Part shown: piece after piece, positions 17,849-26,203 of the stretch
Position numbering within the stretch: position 1 is the stretch's first letter
How the letters are laid out: each line of letters starts with the position of its first letter
NCBI GenBank assembly: GCA_035327305.1
Contig: DAOLDL010000005.1
Coordinates: 4,516-68,515, forward strand
DNA: 64,000 nt
Origin: CALMUP01 sp035327305
GTDB taxonomy: Bacteria > Verrucomicrobiota > Kiritimatiellia > CAIVKH01
Direction: 5' to 3'
The notes under the pieces: model-generated
What the model saw: the letters and a program-made list of their open reading frames with translations, nothing else
Database searches by the model: none
Told to the model about the DNA's origin: nothing
Position numbers and translations under genes: made by a program

Positions 17849-18652
17849 ATGTCCTCTAAAGGTGAAACAAAGAATCTCGCTGTATTTTGCGATTTCGAAA
17901 ACGTCGCCCTCGGCGTCCGTGATGCGCAGTCCGACAAGTTTGACATCAGCAAGGTGCTGGAACGGTTGCTTTTAAAGGGCAATGTGGTGGTGAAGAAGGC
18001 CTACTGCGACTGGAGTCGCTACAAGGAGTTCAAAGCCGCCATGCACGAAGCATCGTTTGAATTGATTGAAATTCCCCATGTTCGGCAATCCGGGAAAAAT
18101 TCGGCGGATATCCGGATGGTTGTGGACGCGCTGGATCTCTGCTACACAAAAGCGCATGTGGATACGTTTGTGATCGTCAGCGGAGACTCTGATTTTTCCC
18201 CCCTGGTCAGCAAGTTGAGGGAAAACAACAAGATTGTGATCGGTGTTGGTGTGAAAAAGTCCACATCCGATCTCCTCATCGCAAACTGTGATGAATTTAT
18301 CTATTACGATGATCTTGTCCGGGTGAAGGAGAAGCCGAAACCGCGCGCACCCCGTAAAAGCGCCGCCAGCGATAAAATCACTACGCCCGGAAATGACAAG
18401 ACACAGGAAGCATTCGATTTGGTTGTTTCCACTTTCGAGGCGTTGTTGCAGGAGCGAGGCGAGAGCGAAAAAGTCTGGGGTTCCATGATCAAGCAAGCAA
18501 TCAAGCGAAGGCAACCCGGATTTAATGAGTCCTATTACGGATTCAAAACCTTTGGCCAACTATTGGAGCAGGCGGCCGCGCAGGAACTCTTGAAGATTGA
18601 ACACGATGAAAAGTCCGGCGGATACATCGTTAAAGCGGCGGACGACAGCTAA
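17849..18652 (+). CDS. NYN-domain ribonuclease-like protein with C-terminal OST-HTH/LOTUS domain
   Basis: The 267-residue protein has an N-terminal NYN (LabA/DUF88-type) domain. The acidic residues sit where this PIN-like nuclease family places them: FCDFENVALG has Asp15 and Asn18, NSADIRM has Asp87, and VSGDSDFSPL has Asp113 and Asp115. A basic linker (160-180) leads to a winged-helix-like domain at about 183-262, with WGSMIKQAIKRRQPGFNES and the LOTUS-type YYGFKTFGQLLEQA. LOTUS domains bind RNA, including G-rich RNA, in other systems. An intact metal site makes RNA cleavage plausible. It sits between the AhpD-like gene (5 nt) and the Thi5-like gene (22 nt). Confidence 0.88.
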   Translation: MSSKGETKNLAVFCDFENVALGVRDAQSDKFDISKVLERLLLKGNVVVKKAYCDWSRYKEFKAAMHEASFELIEIPHVRQSGKNSADIRMVVDALDLCYTKAHVDTFVIVSGDSDFSPLVSKLRENNKIVIGVGVKKSTSDLLIANCDEFIYYDDLVRVKEKPKPRAPRKSAASDKITTPGNDKTQEAFDLVVSTFEALLQERGESEKVWGSMIKQAIKRRQPGFNESYYGFKTFGQLLEQAAAQELLKIEHDEKSGGYIVKAADDS

Positions 18653-18674
18653 AACAGTAAAAGGAGTGTAGGTG

Positions 18675-19538
18675 ATGGCGGAGAAGAAAATCAGAATGGC
18701 CTTGTTACGTGGAGTTTGCCAGACACCGGCCTATGTGGCACACGAACGAGGTTTCTTCGCCGAGGAAAATTTAGAGTCATCCGTCAGTATTACACCAACC
18801 GCGTGGATGGTCCCGGAACAATTGCTAAGCGGGTCGGTGGACTTTGCCGTGATCCCCTGGACACGGGTGGCCGCCGCGGAAAAGGGAGAGGCGCCGCTTA
18901 AATTATTGTGCGGTTCCGGAATTGAAGAAGCGGCGATTGTGGTGCGAAAAGGCATGGCGGAATCGGAAGTTAAATCCGTTGCCGTTCCTCGTGAGGGCGG
19001 TATGAAGGACCTCACTGCGATGGGACTCGTGGAAAGCATGGGGTGGCAAAACTGCGATCAGCGTCGGTTCCCGTCCGGTGATGGCGCAATTATTTCCTTT
19101 TTTGGCCTGGGCGCTGATGCCGCCTCGATGGTCGAACCCTATGCCGCCATGATGGAGGAGTTGGGGGTTGGTCAGGTGGTTCGCAGGACTGGAGATGTTT
19201 GGAAGGGCGCTCCGGGATGTTCCCTTTGTGCCAGCGCGACGTTGATCGAACGCAATCCGGAATTGGTTCAAAAGGTCGTGAATGCCTACGTCAAAGCGAT
19301 TGCTTTTGTGCATCAGAATCCTGATGAAACGGGTGAAATCGCCGCCGGTTACATCGGCGTTCATGCCCGCATGGTGCAACGCGCCTTGAAGTCCAACATG
19401 CCCCACGCCGATGCCATTCGTAACACGGAAAGCATGGATGCTATTTTGAAGTTGATGAAGAAGTTGAATTATGTCGACCACATTCCCGAAGGTTTTTCCG
19501 AGCTTCGATTTCTTGATCAAGCCCAGGGCCTTTGTTGA
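18675..19538 (+). CDS. NMT1/THI5-like periplasmic-binding-fold protein without signal peptide
   Basis: The 287-residue protein has the SsuA/THI5 type II binding fold: ALLRGVCQTPAYVAHERGFF, VPEQLLSGSVDFAVIPW and LIERNPELVQKVVNAY. It starts MAEKKIRM with no secretion signal or lipobox, so it should be cytosolic and is not a normal ABC binding protein. No permease or ATPase lies nearby. At residues 181-186 GCSLCA falls where yeast Thi5 carries its CCCFC motif, so a cytosolic enzyme or sensor is possible. AAGGAGTG lies 7 nt before the ATG at 18675. It is followed after 18 nt by the A-T-TE gene. The ligand is unknown. Confidence 0.7.
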   Translation: MAEKKIRMALLRGVCQTPAYVAHERGFFAEENLESSVSITPTAWMVPEQLLSGSVDFAVIPWTRVAAAEKGEAPLKLLCGSGIEEAAIVVRKGMAESEVKSVAVPREGGMKDLTAMGLVESMGWQNCDQRRFPSGDGAIISFFGLGADAASMVEPYAAMMEELGVGQVVRRTGDVWKGAPGCSLCASATLIERNPELVQKVVNAYVKAIAFVHQNPDETGEIAAGYIGVHARMVQRALKSNMPHADAIRNTESMDAILKLMKKLNYVDHIPEGFSELRFLDQAQGLC

Positions 19539-19556
19539 TTCGAAAAAGGTGATGTC

Positions 19557-22241
19557 ATGGATTTTACCCGCGAGGATAGGAATCAATCCATCGCGGAACG
19601 GTTTCAGGCAATTGTCCGGAATTTTCCCGATCAATCCGCGTTTGAACATGATGACATCAAGCTGACATACCGGGAATTGGATGTTGCATCCAATGCTTTT
19701 TCTTCCGGGTTGATGAGCGGCACAATAACGCCTGGCGATCGCGTGGCGCTGATTCTGCCCTCCGATATATCCATGGTGACGGCCATGCTTGCTTCGCTCA
19801 AAACCGGCCTTGTTTTTGTACCCATCGATCCTGACTGGCCGCTTGAACGTGTGGCCAATATTATCGAGGATGTTCAACCGTCCATTATTGTGGCACGTAA
19901 AAGCAACATGGATGAAATAAACAGCAAGCTTCGAACCGGTGAGTGCTGGCGGGATTATGAAAGCCTTGTATCCGGCCACCCCGCTGATGCCGTGCCGATT
20001 AATCAAAAGGAATTCGCCCCGGCGGTTATTTATTATACGTCAGGAACGACCGGACGCCCCAAAGGCATTGTGATAAATCATCGATCGCTTTTGAACAGCA
20101 CACGAAATTACGTTGTTCAATTAAGCATTGGATCGCTAGACCGGGTGGCTTGGACATCATCTGCGGCATTTGGCGCATCAACGGGTCCGATTTTCGGTGC
20201 ACTGCTGACCGGCGCTGTGTTGTGTCGTTTTGATGTCGCATTGCATGGTTTGGCGGCAATGTCAGAATGGCTTACAGCACGAAAAATCACCGTATTGATG
20301 GCATCGGTTTCGTTATTTAAAAATATTGCCTCCGCATTTCCTGACGGAGCGAATGCGCCTGAATTACGCGTGATCAAGATAGGTGGCGAGCCTGCTCATC
20401 GAAACGATGCAGAGTTATTCCGGCGAAAGTTTCATCAGGACTGTCGGCTGATCAACGGGCTTGGTATTACCGAGGCCGCAGGCAATGTATGCTTTTATCA
20501 GCTCGATGCGACAACGCCGCTACCGGATGGAAAAATGTTGCCGATCGGCACCGCCGTGGATGGTCTGGAATTGCACGTGGTGGATGAGGAGGGAAACAAG
20601 GCCGTGGATGGTCAAATTGGCCAAGTCGTTGTAGTCAGTGAATATCTAGCGGATGGATACTGGCGATCTGATGAGTTAACTTCTCGATCATTTATCCGGG
20701 AAGCTGACTCAAATCGGGTTCGTTATTTTACCGGTGATTATGCCTATCGAAATAACCGGGGAGATCTGGTTTACGCCGGCAGGGACGATGGCATGGTAAA
20801 GATCCGCGGTCATCGTGTAATGATTGCCGAGGTCGAGTCTGCCATCGCGGAATTGGCGGATGTGCGGGATGTCGCTGTATTGATTGATAATAAGGGCGAC
20901 TCCAACCGACTGGTTGCATACATAAAGTGGCGCGAAGGGAGGTCGATGAGTCTTGAATCCCTGCGGTGCGCGCTTTCCTTGCAACTTACAAAATACATGA
21001 TGCCCGCTCTGTATTATATCGTTCCGTCGTTTCCGATGTTGACGTCCGGCAAGATAGACCGAGTTGCGTTGAGCGGGTCAGTCGGCGAGCCGCTTCGCGA
21101 CGGCATGCACGCAGAGCATCGGGATTCGTTGGAGTTTCAATTGCTTCGCATCATGGAGAAGGCGACGGGTGCGAAGGGATTGGGCATTCATGATGACTTT
21201 TTTGATTTGGGTGGCGATTCACTTTCCGCCGCGCGGATGTTGGCGCAAATCGAACGTCGACTTGGAATATCTCTGCCCATGGCGGTCTTGGGAAATGCAT
21301 CGACGGCGGCAGGCCTGGCGGAAATTGTTCGTAGTCGGAATGCCAACGTTATGGGTGACGCGCTGGTGATGCTGGATCCCGGAGAGGATCGATATGCGCC
21401 TTTTTTTTGCGCGCCTGGCGCTGGATCAGACGCATATTCACTGATTCACCTCGCCCGACATGTCGGGAGACGGCATCCATTCTACGCTCTTCAATACAGC
21501 GGATTGGATGGGGTCTCTGATTTTCAGAAAACCGTTGAGGAAATGGCCATGCGTTTCATTCACGGAATGCGTCGTGTCCAACCCCGCGGACCGTATTTTA
21601 TCGGCGGCAGTTCATTTGGCGGCTGGATTGCATTCGCCGCCGCACAGGAATTGACGCGGCAAGGCGAGGTTGTGGCTGTGTTGGCATTGCTGGATGCATA
21701 CGGAATTGATTATCCGTCGTTGAGAAAAGGTTTGTCTGTGAATCAAAAGTGTCGGGCCGCCGTCCGCTGGTTGTTGCCGCTTGGACACAAAAGTGAAGTA
21801 TCATTCATGAATTTGATTCTTGGTTGCCGGGAAAAGTTCAATTTGGCTCGCATCAGGATGGGTTATTCGCCGCGGCCGGCAGGAACATTTTCGTCGGTGA
21901 AATTCAAGGCGACCTGTCACCAGTATTACAGCATCAATGCACGAAAGTTGTACCGAAGCGAACCGTATCCCGGTGTTATTGATTTATTCCGGGCGGAAAT
22001 TCAACCCTGTCCAGACCTCTACGAGCCAAAGCCGGATTTAGGTTGGGAAAAGCTCGCGGCGGGCGGGTTGCGCATCCAGGATACCCCCGGATATCATTCC
22101 GCCCATATTCGGGAACCGCATGTCGGCGTACTGGCTGTGCGCCTTTTGGAGCGTATCAAGGAAGTGGAGCGCGAAATAAACAAAAGTCAGTCCCCGGATA
22201 ACACGACACATTGCCTTAGCATATCCGCCTCAAGTTTATAA
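19557..22241 (+). CDS. single-module NRPS-like protein: adenylation, carrier, thioesterase
   Basis: The 894-residue protein has an adenylation domain (about 10-505) with A3 YYTSGTTGRPKG (159-170), A8 GRDDGMVKIRGHR (408-420) and the A10 Lys499 in TSGKIDR. A carrier domain (about 520-595) follows with the phosphopantetheine Ser555 in LGGDSL. A type I thioesterase (about 605-875) has Ser686 in GGSSFGG, Asp713 and a late His in YHSAHI. No condensation domain is present. In the A4 core FGAS, Gly206 replaces the Asp (GrsA Asp235) that contacts the alpha-amino group, so the substrate is probably not a normal alpha-amino acid. The product is unknown. A partner 4-phosphopantetheinyl transferase must lie elsewhere. 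The end overlaps the next gene by 55 nt. Confidence 0.92.
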   Translation: MDFTREDRNQSIAERFQAIVRNFPDQSAFEHDDIKLTYRELDVASNAFSSGLMSGTITPGDRVALILPSDISMVTAMLASLKTGLVFVPIDPDWPLERVANIIEDVQPSIIVARKSNMDEINSKLRTGECWRDYESLVSGHPADAVPINQKEFAPAVIYYTSGTTGRPKGIVINHRSLLNSTRNYVVQLSIGSLDRVAWTSSAAFGASTGPIFGALLTGAVLCRFDVALHGLAAMSEWLTARKITVLMASVSLFKNIASAFPDGANAPELRVIKIGGEPAHRNDAELFRRKFHQDCRLINGLGITEAAGNVCFYQLDATTPLPDGKMLPIGTAVDGLELHVVDEEGNKAVDGQIGQVVVVSEYLADGYWRSDELTSRSFIREADSNRVRYFTGDYAYRNNRGDLVYAGRDDGMVKIRGHRVMIAEVESAIAELADVRDVAVLIDNKGDSNRLVAYIKWREGRSMSLESLRCALSLQLTKYMMPALYYIVPSFPMLTSGKIDRVALSGSVGEPLRDGMHAEHRDSLEFQLLRIMEKATGAKGLGIHDDFFDLGGDSLSAARMLAQIERRLGISLPMAVLGNASTAAGLAEIVRSRNANVMGDALVMLDPGEDRYAPFFCAPGAGSDAYSLIHLARHVGRRHPFYALQYSGLDGVSDFQKTVEEMAMRFIHGMRRVQPRGPYFIGGSSFGGWIAFAAAQELTRQGEVVAVLALLDAYGIDYPSLRKGLSVNQKCRAAVRWLLPLGHKSEVSFMNLILGCREKFNLARIRMGYSPRPAGTFSSVKFKATCHQYYSINARKLYRSEPYPGVIDLFRAEIQPCPDLYEPKPDLGWEKLAAGGLRIQDTPGYHSAHIREPHVGVLAVRLLERIKEVEREINKSQSPDNTTHCLSISASSL

Positions 22242-24724
22242 TCGGGAATACCGACCACGCGGATTACATATTCCATGGACTTGCAATCGGGGGATAATTC
22301 GGCCAACCGATTGGGGCGGGAGGCCAAAGCGTCGAGGTCCAGCACATTGCCGGACTTGGCTGTATCAAGGACAAAATACAACATATCCGATTCTATAAGC
22401 TCACTCAAAAAGTGAGTGCCTAGCGAAGCGTCTGGCACGAGCTTTTCGTGCATGGTTACCCATTCACATACGGCGAGCATGTGATTGATTTCACCAAATC
22501 TAACCGGAATGCCAAGTGATGGCTGGCGCGTTCCCCATCGACCCGGCCCGATCAGCAATACTGCCCGCTGTTCCTTGCCGCAGGACTGGTTGATGCGTCC
22601 TATTGCACGGGCGACGGCATGGCGCTGTTGCTCGCCCAGTCGCGCATAAGCGGAGGGATCGACCACAATGCAGGTATCTATTCCGATTCTGCGGCTGGCG
22701 CCGATTACGGGGCCTTGTTGCTGTAAAAGCACGCGAGTTCCGGATGCGTTCTCCTTGGCCGGGTTGGAATTATCGCTTCGGATTTGTAGCGGACGGCACT
22801 GAAGTAAATTGATCCGGTAGTCATCGCCACGGATGATATTAACGGCAAACTCGATGTCGATGGGGCACTCGTATGCATTCGACAAGAGTTTCAGTATTCG
22901 CCGGATATCCGCGGTGAAGCCTGTGTCCCGCAATAACGGATTAAACGTTAAAAGCCAACGCCGGTTTTCCGGGTGAATGTCAGCAATCCGGTCAAAAGGT
23001 ATATCTGCGTCTCCAGCCGCGAGATCGTCCACCCAGCCGGAAATCAATTTGTTTTCAACCAGGTCGAGGCAATCCATTTTCCGCTGGGATGCCTGATGAA
23101 TTTCATCGACGGTCGATTCGGGTCGCAACAAGGGTTTGTTAAGCGCCACCAACCGGGTGTTGTCGTCGTCGGCACGATCGACGGCCCGCGTTCCGAGGCC
23201 GAAGACCAGGCGAATCACGCCGGCGTTGGGGTCGATGTCGGGATTCCATGCATAAGGGTTGTATGAAAGACCGACGCCCGCCAGATGCGGATAGAAAAAA
23301 CGTTTATGCGATGAGCCGGATACTCTCATGATAAGCAAAGCCATCTGTTCATCCCGGTTCAGAAGTCCGCGTCGTTGCCGGTAACGCAAGGCATTTTCGC
23401 TCAAAGCGCTGGCATACACCCGGCGAATAGCGTTCAGCAAATCCTGCAGACGGGCGTCGAGCGGCCCCTGATTTACGCAAAAAACACTTTCGTATTGTCC
23501 GGCAAAAGCGTTGCCATAAGCATCTTCCAGCAACGAGCTGGAACGGACGATATATGGAGATTCGCCGAAGTATTCGAGCATTTCGCGCAAGCGCTGAATT
23601 ACATGGTCCGGGAAAGTTCCATGGAAAATCAACTCGCGGGCCTCCTGGATTTCCCCGAGAAACGTGGATGGTTCGCGTTGTCGCTGGCGAATCCACCAGA
23701 CCCGGTTTCGTACAAGAAATGTGTAATAAAGCTCCGTGCCGAGATAAAAAGAGTCGTGCGCCTCGAGCCGGTTTGCCAAATCCTTGTCGTGATGATTGAC
23801 GATGGCCCGGGCCAGAAGCATGCCGACGGCTTTTCCTCCGATGGAACCGATGCCGATCATTCGGTTGTAGATGGCCATCAGATCGTCAAGGGTGAAGTAG
23901 GTGTTCGCCAATCGTATTATGCGCTCGTCGCCACTGATAAGCCATTCGAGGATTTGATGAAACAACCGGCTATGTTGACCGGTTGCGTCGGTCGGATTGG
24001 TTAAAGGCAAAGACCGCGCCTCTCCGAATGTGCGGTGCCATACATCCAGCGGTCCCTGGTCGTTCAAGCCGGCCCAGGCCAGGCTTGATAACAGCCCGGA
24101 TATTTCCGCGCTGGAATTCACGGGTATAAAATCATCACCTTCCCGGACATGAATGGTGTTCATGACGCTGGTGGATCGGTATTGGACTTTAAGGGGACGA
24201 ATGTGCATGCGTCCGTCGCGGCGAAAAACATCGAGCATGAACTGGCATGTTTCCTCAATGGGTTTCGAGGCGAAATGGCTGTGATGATTGCGATAAAGGG
24301 CGAAATAGGTCAGGGATTGATAATCCAGCAGGCGCGGACAGGTAAGCATGAAAAAATTTCCGAGCATGGCGTCGGATTGCCAGTCCGATGCGAGGTCGGA
24401 TAAACAATCAAAAACATAGATGGCTCCACTTCCGACATCCGTGATGACCTGATGAACGGCATCGACAAAGCGTTCAAAACCCAGCGTCGGATCAGGATGG
24501 TAAATTTCCGGTCCGCTCGATTCGGGTATCAATTGCTCGTGGCGGGCGAATCGGAAATAAATAAGCCGCCTTCCGGTTTGGCAGGCGGCGAGGGCGTAGG
24601 GGAGTACGAGATCGCGGTAGTCATCGACTTCCTCAATTTGCCAGACCACGTTGTCGCCCGGCATCACGCCTTTCAATACGCGATCCAAGCCGGGCAGGCC
24701 CGTGGTGCAATCCATCATGGCCAT
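22187..24724 (-). CDS. KaiC-like (P-loop-less) / PEP-pyruvate-binding ATP-grasp fusion protein
   Basis: The 845-residue protein starts with a KaiC/RecA-like domain (about 1-215): GLPGLDRVLKGVMPGDNVVW, then YFRFARHEQ and VFDCLSDL in place of the Walker B strand. The Walker A GKT is missing, so it should not hydrolyse ATP. A PPDK/PEP synthase N-terminal ATP-grasp domain follows (from about residue 290) with IGSIGGKAVGM and YIVRSSSLLEDAYGNAFAGQYESVF. No phosphohistidine swivel or PEP-binding barrel is seen. The C-terminus has the LLIGPGRWGTRQPSLGIPVRF module known from such proteins in Bacteroidetes and Deltaproteobacteria. GGGAG precedes the ATG. It follows gdhA by 32 nt. The function is unknown. 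Confidence 0.8.
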   Translation of the reverse strand: MAMMDCTTGLPGLDRVLKGVMPGDNVVWQIEEVDDYRDLVLPYALAACQTGRRLIYFRFARHEQLIPESSGPEIYHPDPTLGFERFVDAVHQVITDVGSGAIYVFDCLSDLASDWQSDAMLGNFFMLTCPRLLDYQSLTYFALYRNHHSHFASKPIEETCQFMLDVFRRDGRMHIRPLKVQYRSTSVMNTIHVREGDDFIPVNSSAEISGLLSSLAWAGLNDQGPLDVWHRTFGEARSLPLTNPTDATGQHSRLFHQILEWLISGDERIIRLANTYFTLDDLMAIYNRMIGIGSIGGKAVGMLLARAIVNHHDKDLANRLEAHDSFYLGTELYYTFLVRNRVWWIRQRQREPSTFLGEIQEARELIFHGTFPDHVIQRLREMLEYFGESPYIVRSSSLLEDAYGNAFAGQYESVFCVNQGPLDARLQDLLNAIRRVYASALSENALRYRQRRGLLNRDEQMALLIMRVSGSSHKRFFYPHLAGVGLSYNPYAWNPDIDPNAGVIRLVFGLGTRAVDRADDDNTRLVALNKPLLRPESTVDEIHQASQRKMDCLDLVENKLISGWVDDLAAGDADIPFDRIADIHPENRRWLLTFNPLLRDTGFTADIRRILKLLSNAYECPIDIEFAVNIIRGDDYRINLLQCRPLQIRSDNSNPAKENASGTRVLLQQQGPVIGASRRIGIDTCIVVDPSAYARLGEQQRHAVARAIGRINQSCGKEQRAVLLIGPGRWGTRQPSLGIPVRFGEINHMLAVCEWVTMHEKLVPDASLGTHFLSELIESDMLYFVLDTAKSGNVLDLDALASRPNRLAELSPDCKSMEYVIRVVGIPDYKLEADMLRQCVVLSGD

Positions 24725-24756
24725 CGGTTGCTCCCTTTATAAAGGACAGTATGAGA

Positions 24757-26100
24757 TCAAACCACGCCTTGATCAAGCATGGCATCCGCAACTTTGACAA
24801 AACCGGCGATATTTGCCCCGAGTACAAGATTTCCGGGTTGGCCATATTCGCGTGCGGTTTCATTACATGTGCGGTGAATGGCGACCATGATTTGGTGAAG
24901 GCGGCTGTCAACTTCCTCGCGCGGCCAGGAAATACGCATCGCGTTCTGGCTCATTTCCAGACCGGAGGTTGCAACGCCTCCCGCATTGGCCGCTTTTCCG
25001 GGGCCATAGTGTATCTTTGCGGTAAGGAATGCATCCACGGCCTCGGGCGTGCTCGGCATATTGGCGCCTTCGCTTACCAACTTGCAACCGTTCTGCAAAA
25101 GCGCTCTTGCGTCATCACCGCTTATTTCATTTTGAGTGGCGCTGGGGAAAGCGCAGTCACAGGGGATGGACCACGGGTTGGTTCCCGCCATAAACGCACC
25201 GCCGAATTTGTTGGTGTACTCGCTTATGCGGCCTCGTTTGTTGTTTTTCAGGTCCATGACCCAGGCCAGTTTCTCGCGGTCGATCCCCTTTGGATCATGA
25301 ATGGTACCTCCGGAATCGGACAACGATACGGGTTTGGCTCCGAGATCGATTAGTTTTTCCACGGTAAATTGAGCAACATTCCCGGAGCCGGAAATGACAC
25401 ATGTCTTACCTTCGAGGGATTGATTGACGGTCTTCAACATTTCCTGCGCAAAATATACCGCGCCATACCCGGTGGCTTCGGGGCGAATCAGCGATCCACC
25501 CCATTTCAATCCCTTGCCGGTCAATACACCTGTGAACTCGTTGCGAAGTCGCTTATACTGTCCGAACATATAACCAACTTCGCGACCGCCCACGCCGATG
25601 TCGCCTGCCGGAACATCGGTGTCCGCTCCGACATGGCGTTGAAGTTCGGTCATGAAACTCTGGCAGAACCGCATGACTTCGGAATCGGATTTGCCTTTTG
25701 GATCGAAATCGGAACCGCCTTTGCCTCCGCCCATGGGCAATGTGGTTAATGCGTTTTTGAATATTTGCTCGAAACCAAGAAATTTCAAAATGCTGATATT
25801 TACGCTGGGATGAAAACGTATGCCGCCTTTATAGGGGCCAATCGCACTGTTGTATTGAACGCGAATGCCGCGGTTGACCTGAATGCGTCCCTGATCATCC
25901 TGCCAGGGAACCCGAAATACAATCGCCCGCTCCGGTTCAACAATGCGCTCCAGGATCGCCATTTGCTGGTATTTTGGATTTTTTGCGAGAACGGGGGCCA
26001 GTGATTCAAGCACTTCACGGACAGCCTGAAGATATTCAAGTTCACCCGGGTTCCGTTTTTCCACTTCATTCATTACCTTGGCGATATATTCCATTTTCAT
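24757..26100 (-). CDS. gdhA: NADP-type glutamate dehydrogenase
   Basis: The 447-residue hexameric-class enzyme interconverts glutamate with 2-oxoglutarate and ammonia. It shows GPYKGGIRFHPSVN, the catalytic LPMGGGKGGSDFDPKGKS with the active-site Lys, PAGDIGVGGREVGYM and the nucleotide fold CVISGSGNVAQF. Length and the N-terminus fit the anabolic GdhA group. Specificity for NADPH is inferred from the family only. TTAGGAG lies 5 nt before the ATG. The KaiC/ATP-grasp gene follows 32 nt downstream on the same strand, probably in the same transcript. Confidence 0.95.
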   Translation of the reverse strand: MKMEYIAKVMNEVEKRNPGELEYLQAVREVLESLAPVLAKNPKYQQMAILERIVEPERAIVFRVPWQDDQGRIQVNRGIRVQYNSAIGPYKGGIRFHPSVNISILKFLGFEQIFKNALTTLPMGGGKGGSDFDPKGKSDSEVMRFCQSFMTELQRHVGADTDVPAGDIGVGGREVGYMFGQYKRLRNEFTGVLTGKGLKWGGSLIRPEATGYGAVYFAQEMLKTVNQSLEGKTCVISGSGNVAQFTVEKLIDLGAKPVSLSDSGGTIHDPKGIDREKLAWVMDLKNNKRGRISEYTNKFGGAFMAGTNPWSIPCDCAFPSATQNEISGDDARALLQNGCKLVSEGANMPSTPEAVDAFLTAKIHYGPGKAANAGGVATSGLEMSQNAMRISWPREEVDSRLHQIMVAIHRTCNETAREYGQPGNLVLGANIAGFVKVADAMLDQGVV

Positions 26101-26203
26101 CTTCTCCTAAAAAGCATGTGACTATGCGAATCGATTTTGATCAAATCAAGCTGAACATGTAATAAATGCAATATAAACATTATTTAAATAGGGGAATGCC
26201 TGA

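Noticed and set aside
18903..20006. 367-codon open frame on the minus strand
   Set aside because: It lies antisense to the Thi5-like and A-T-TE genes, which have clear motifs, and its His/Asn/Gly-rich product shows no recognisable domain. It is a by-product of codon bias.
22187..24724. Ordinary PEP synthase (ppsA)
   Set aside because: The ATP-grasp part matches, but the phosphohistidine and PEP-binding domains are missing and an extra KaiC-like domain is present.
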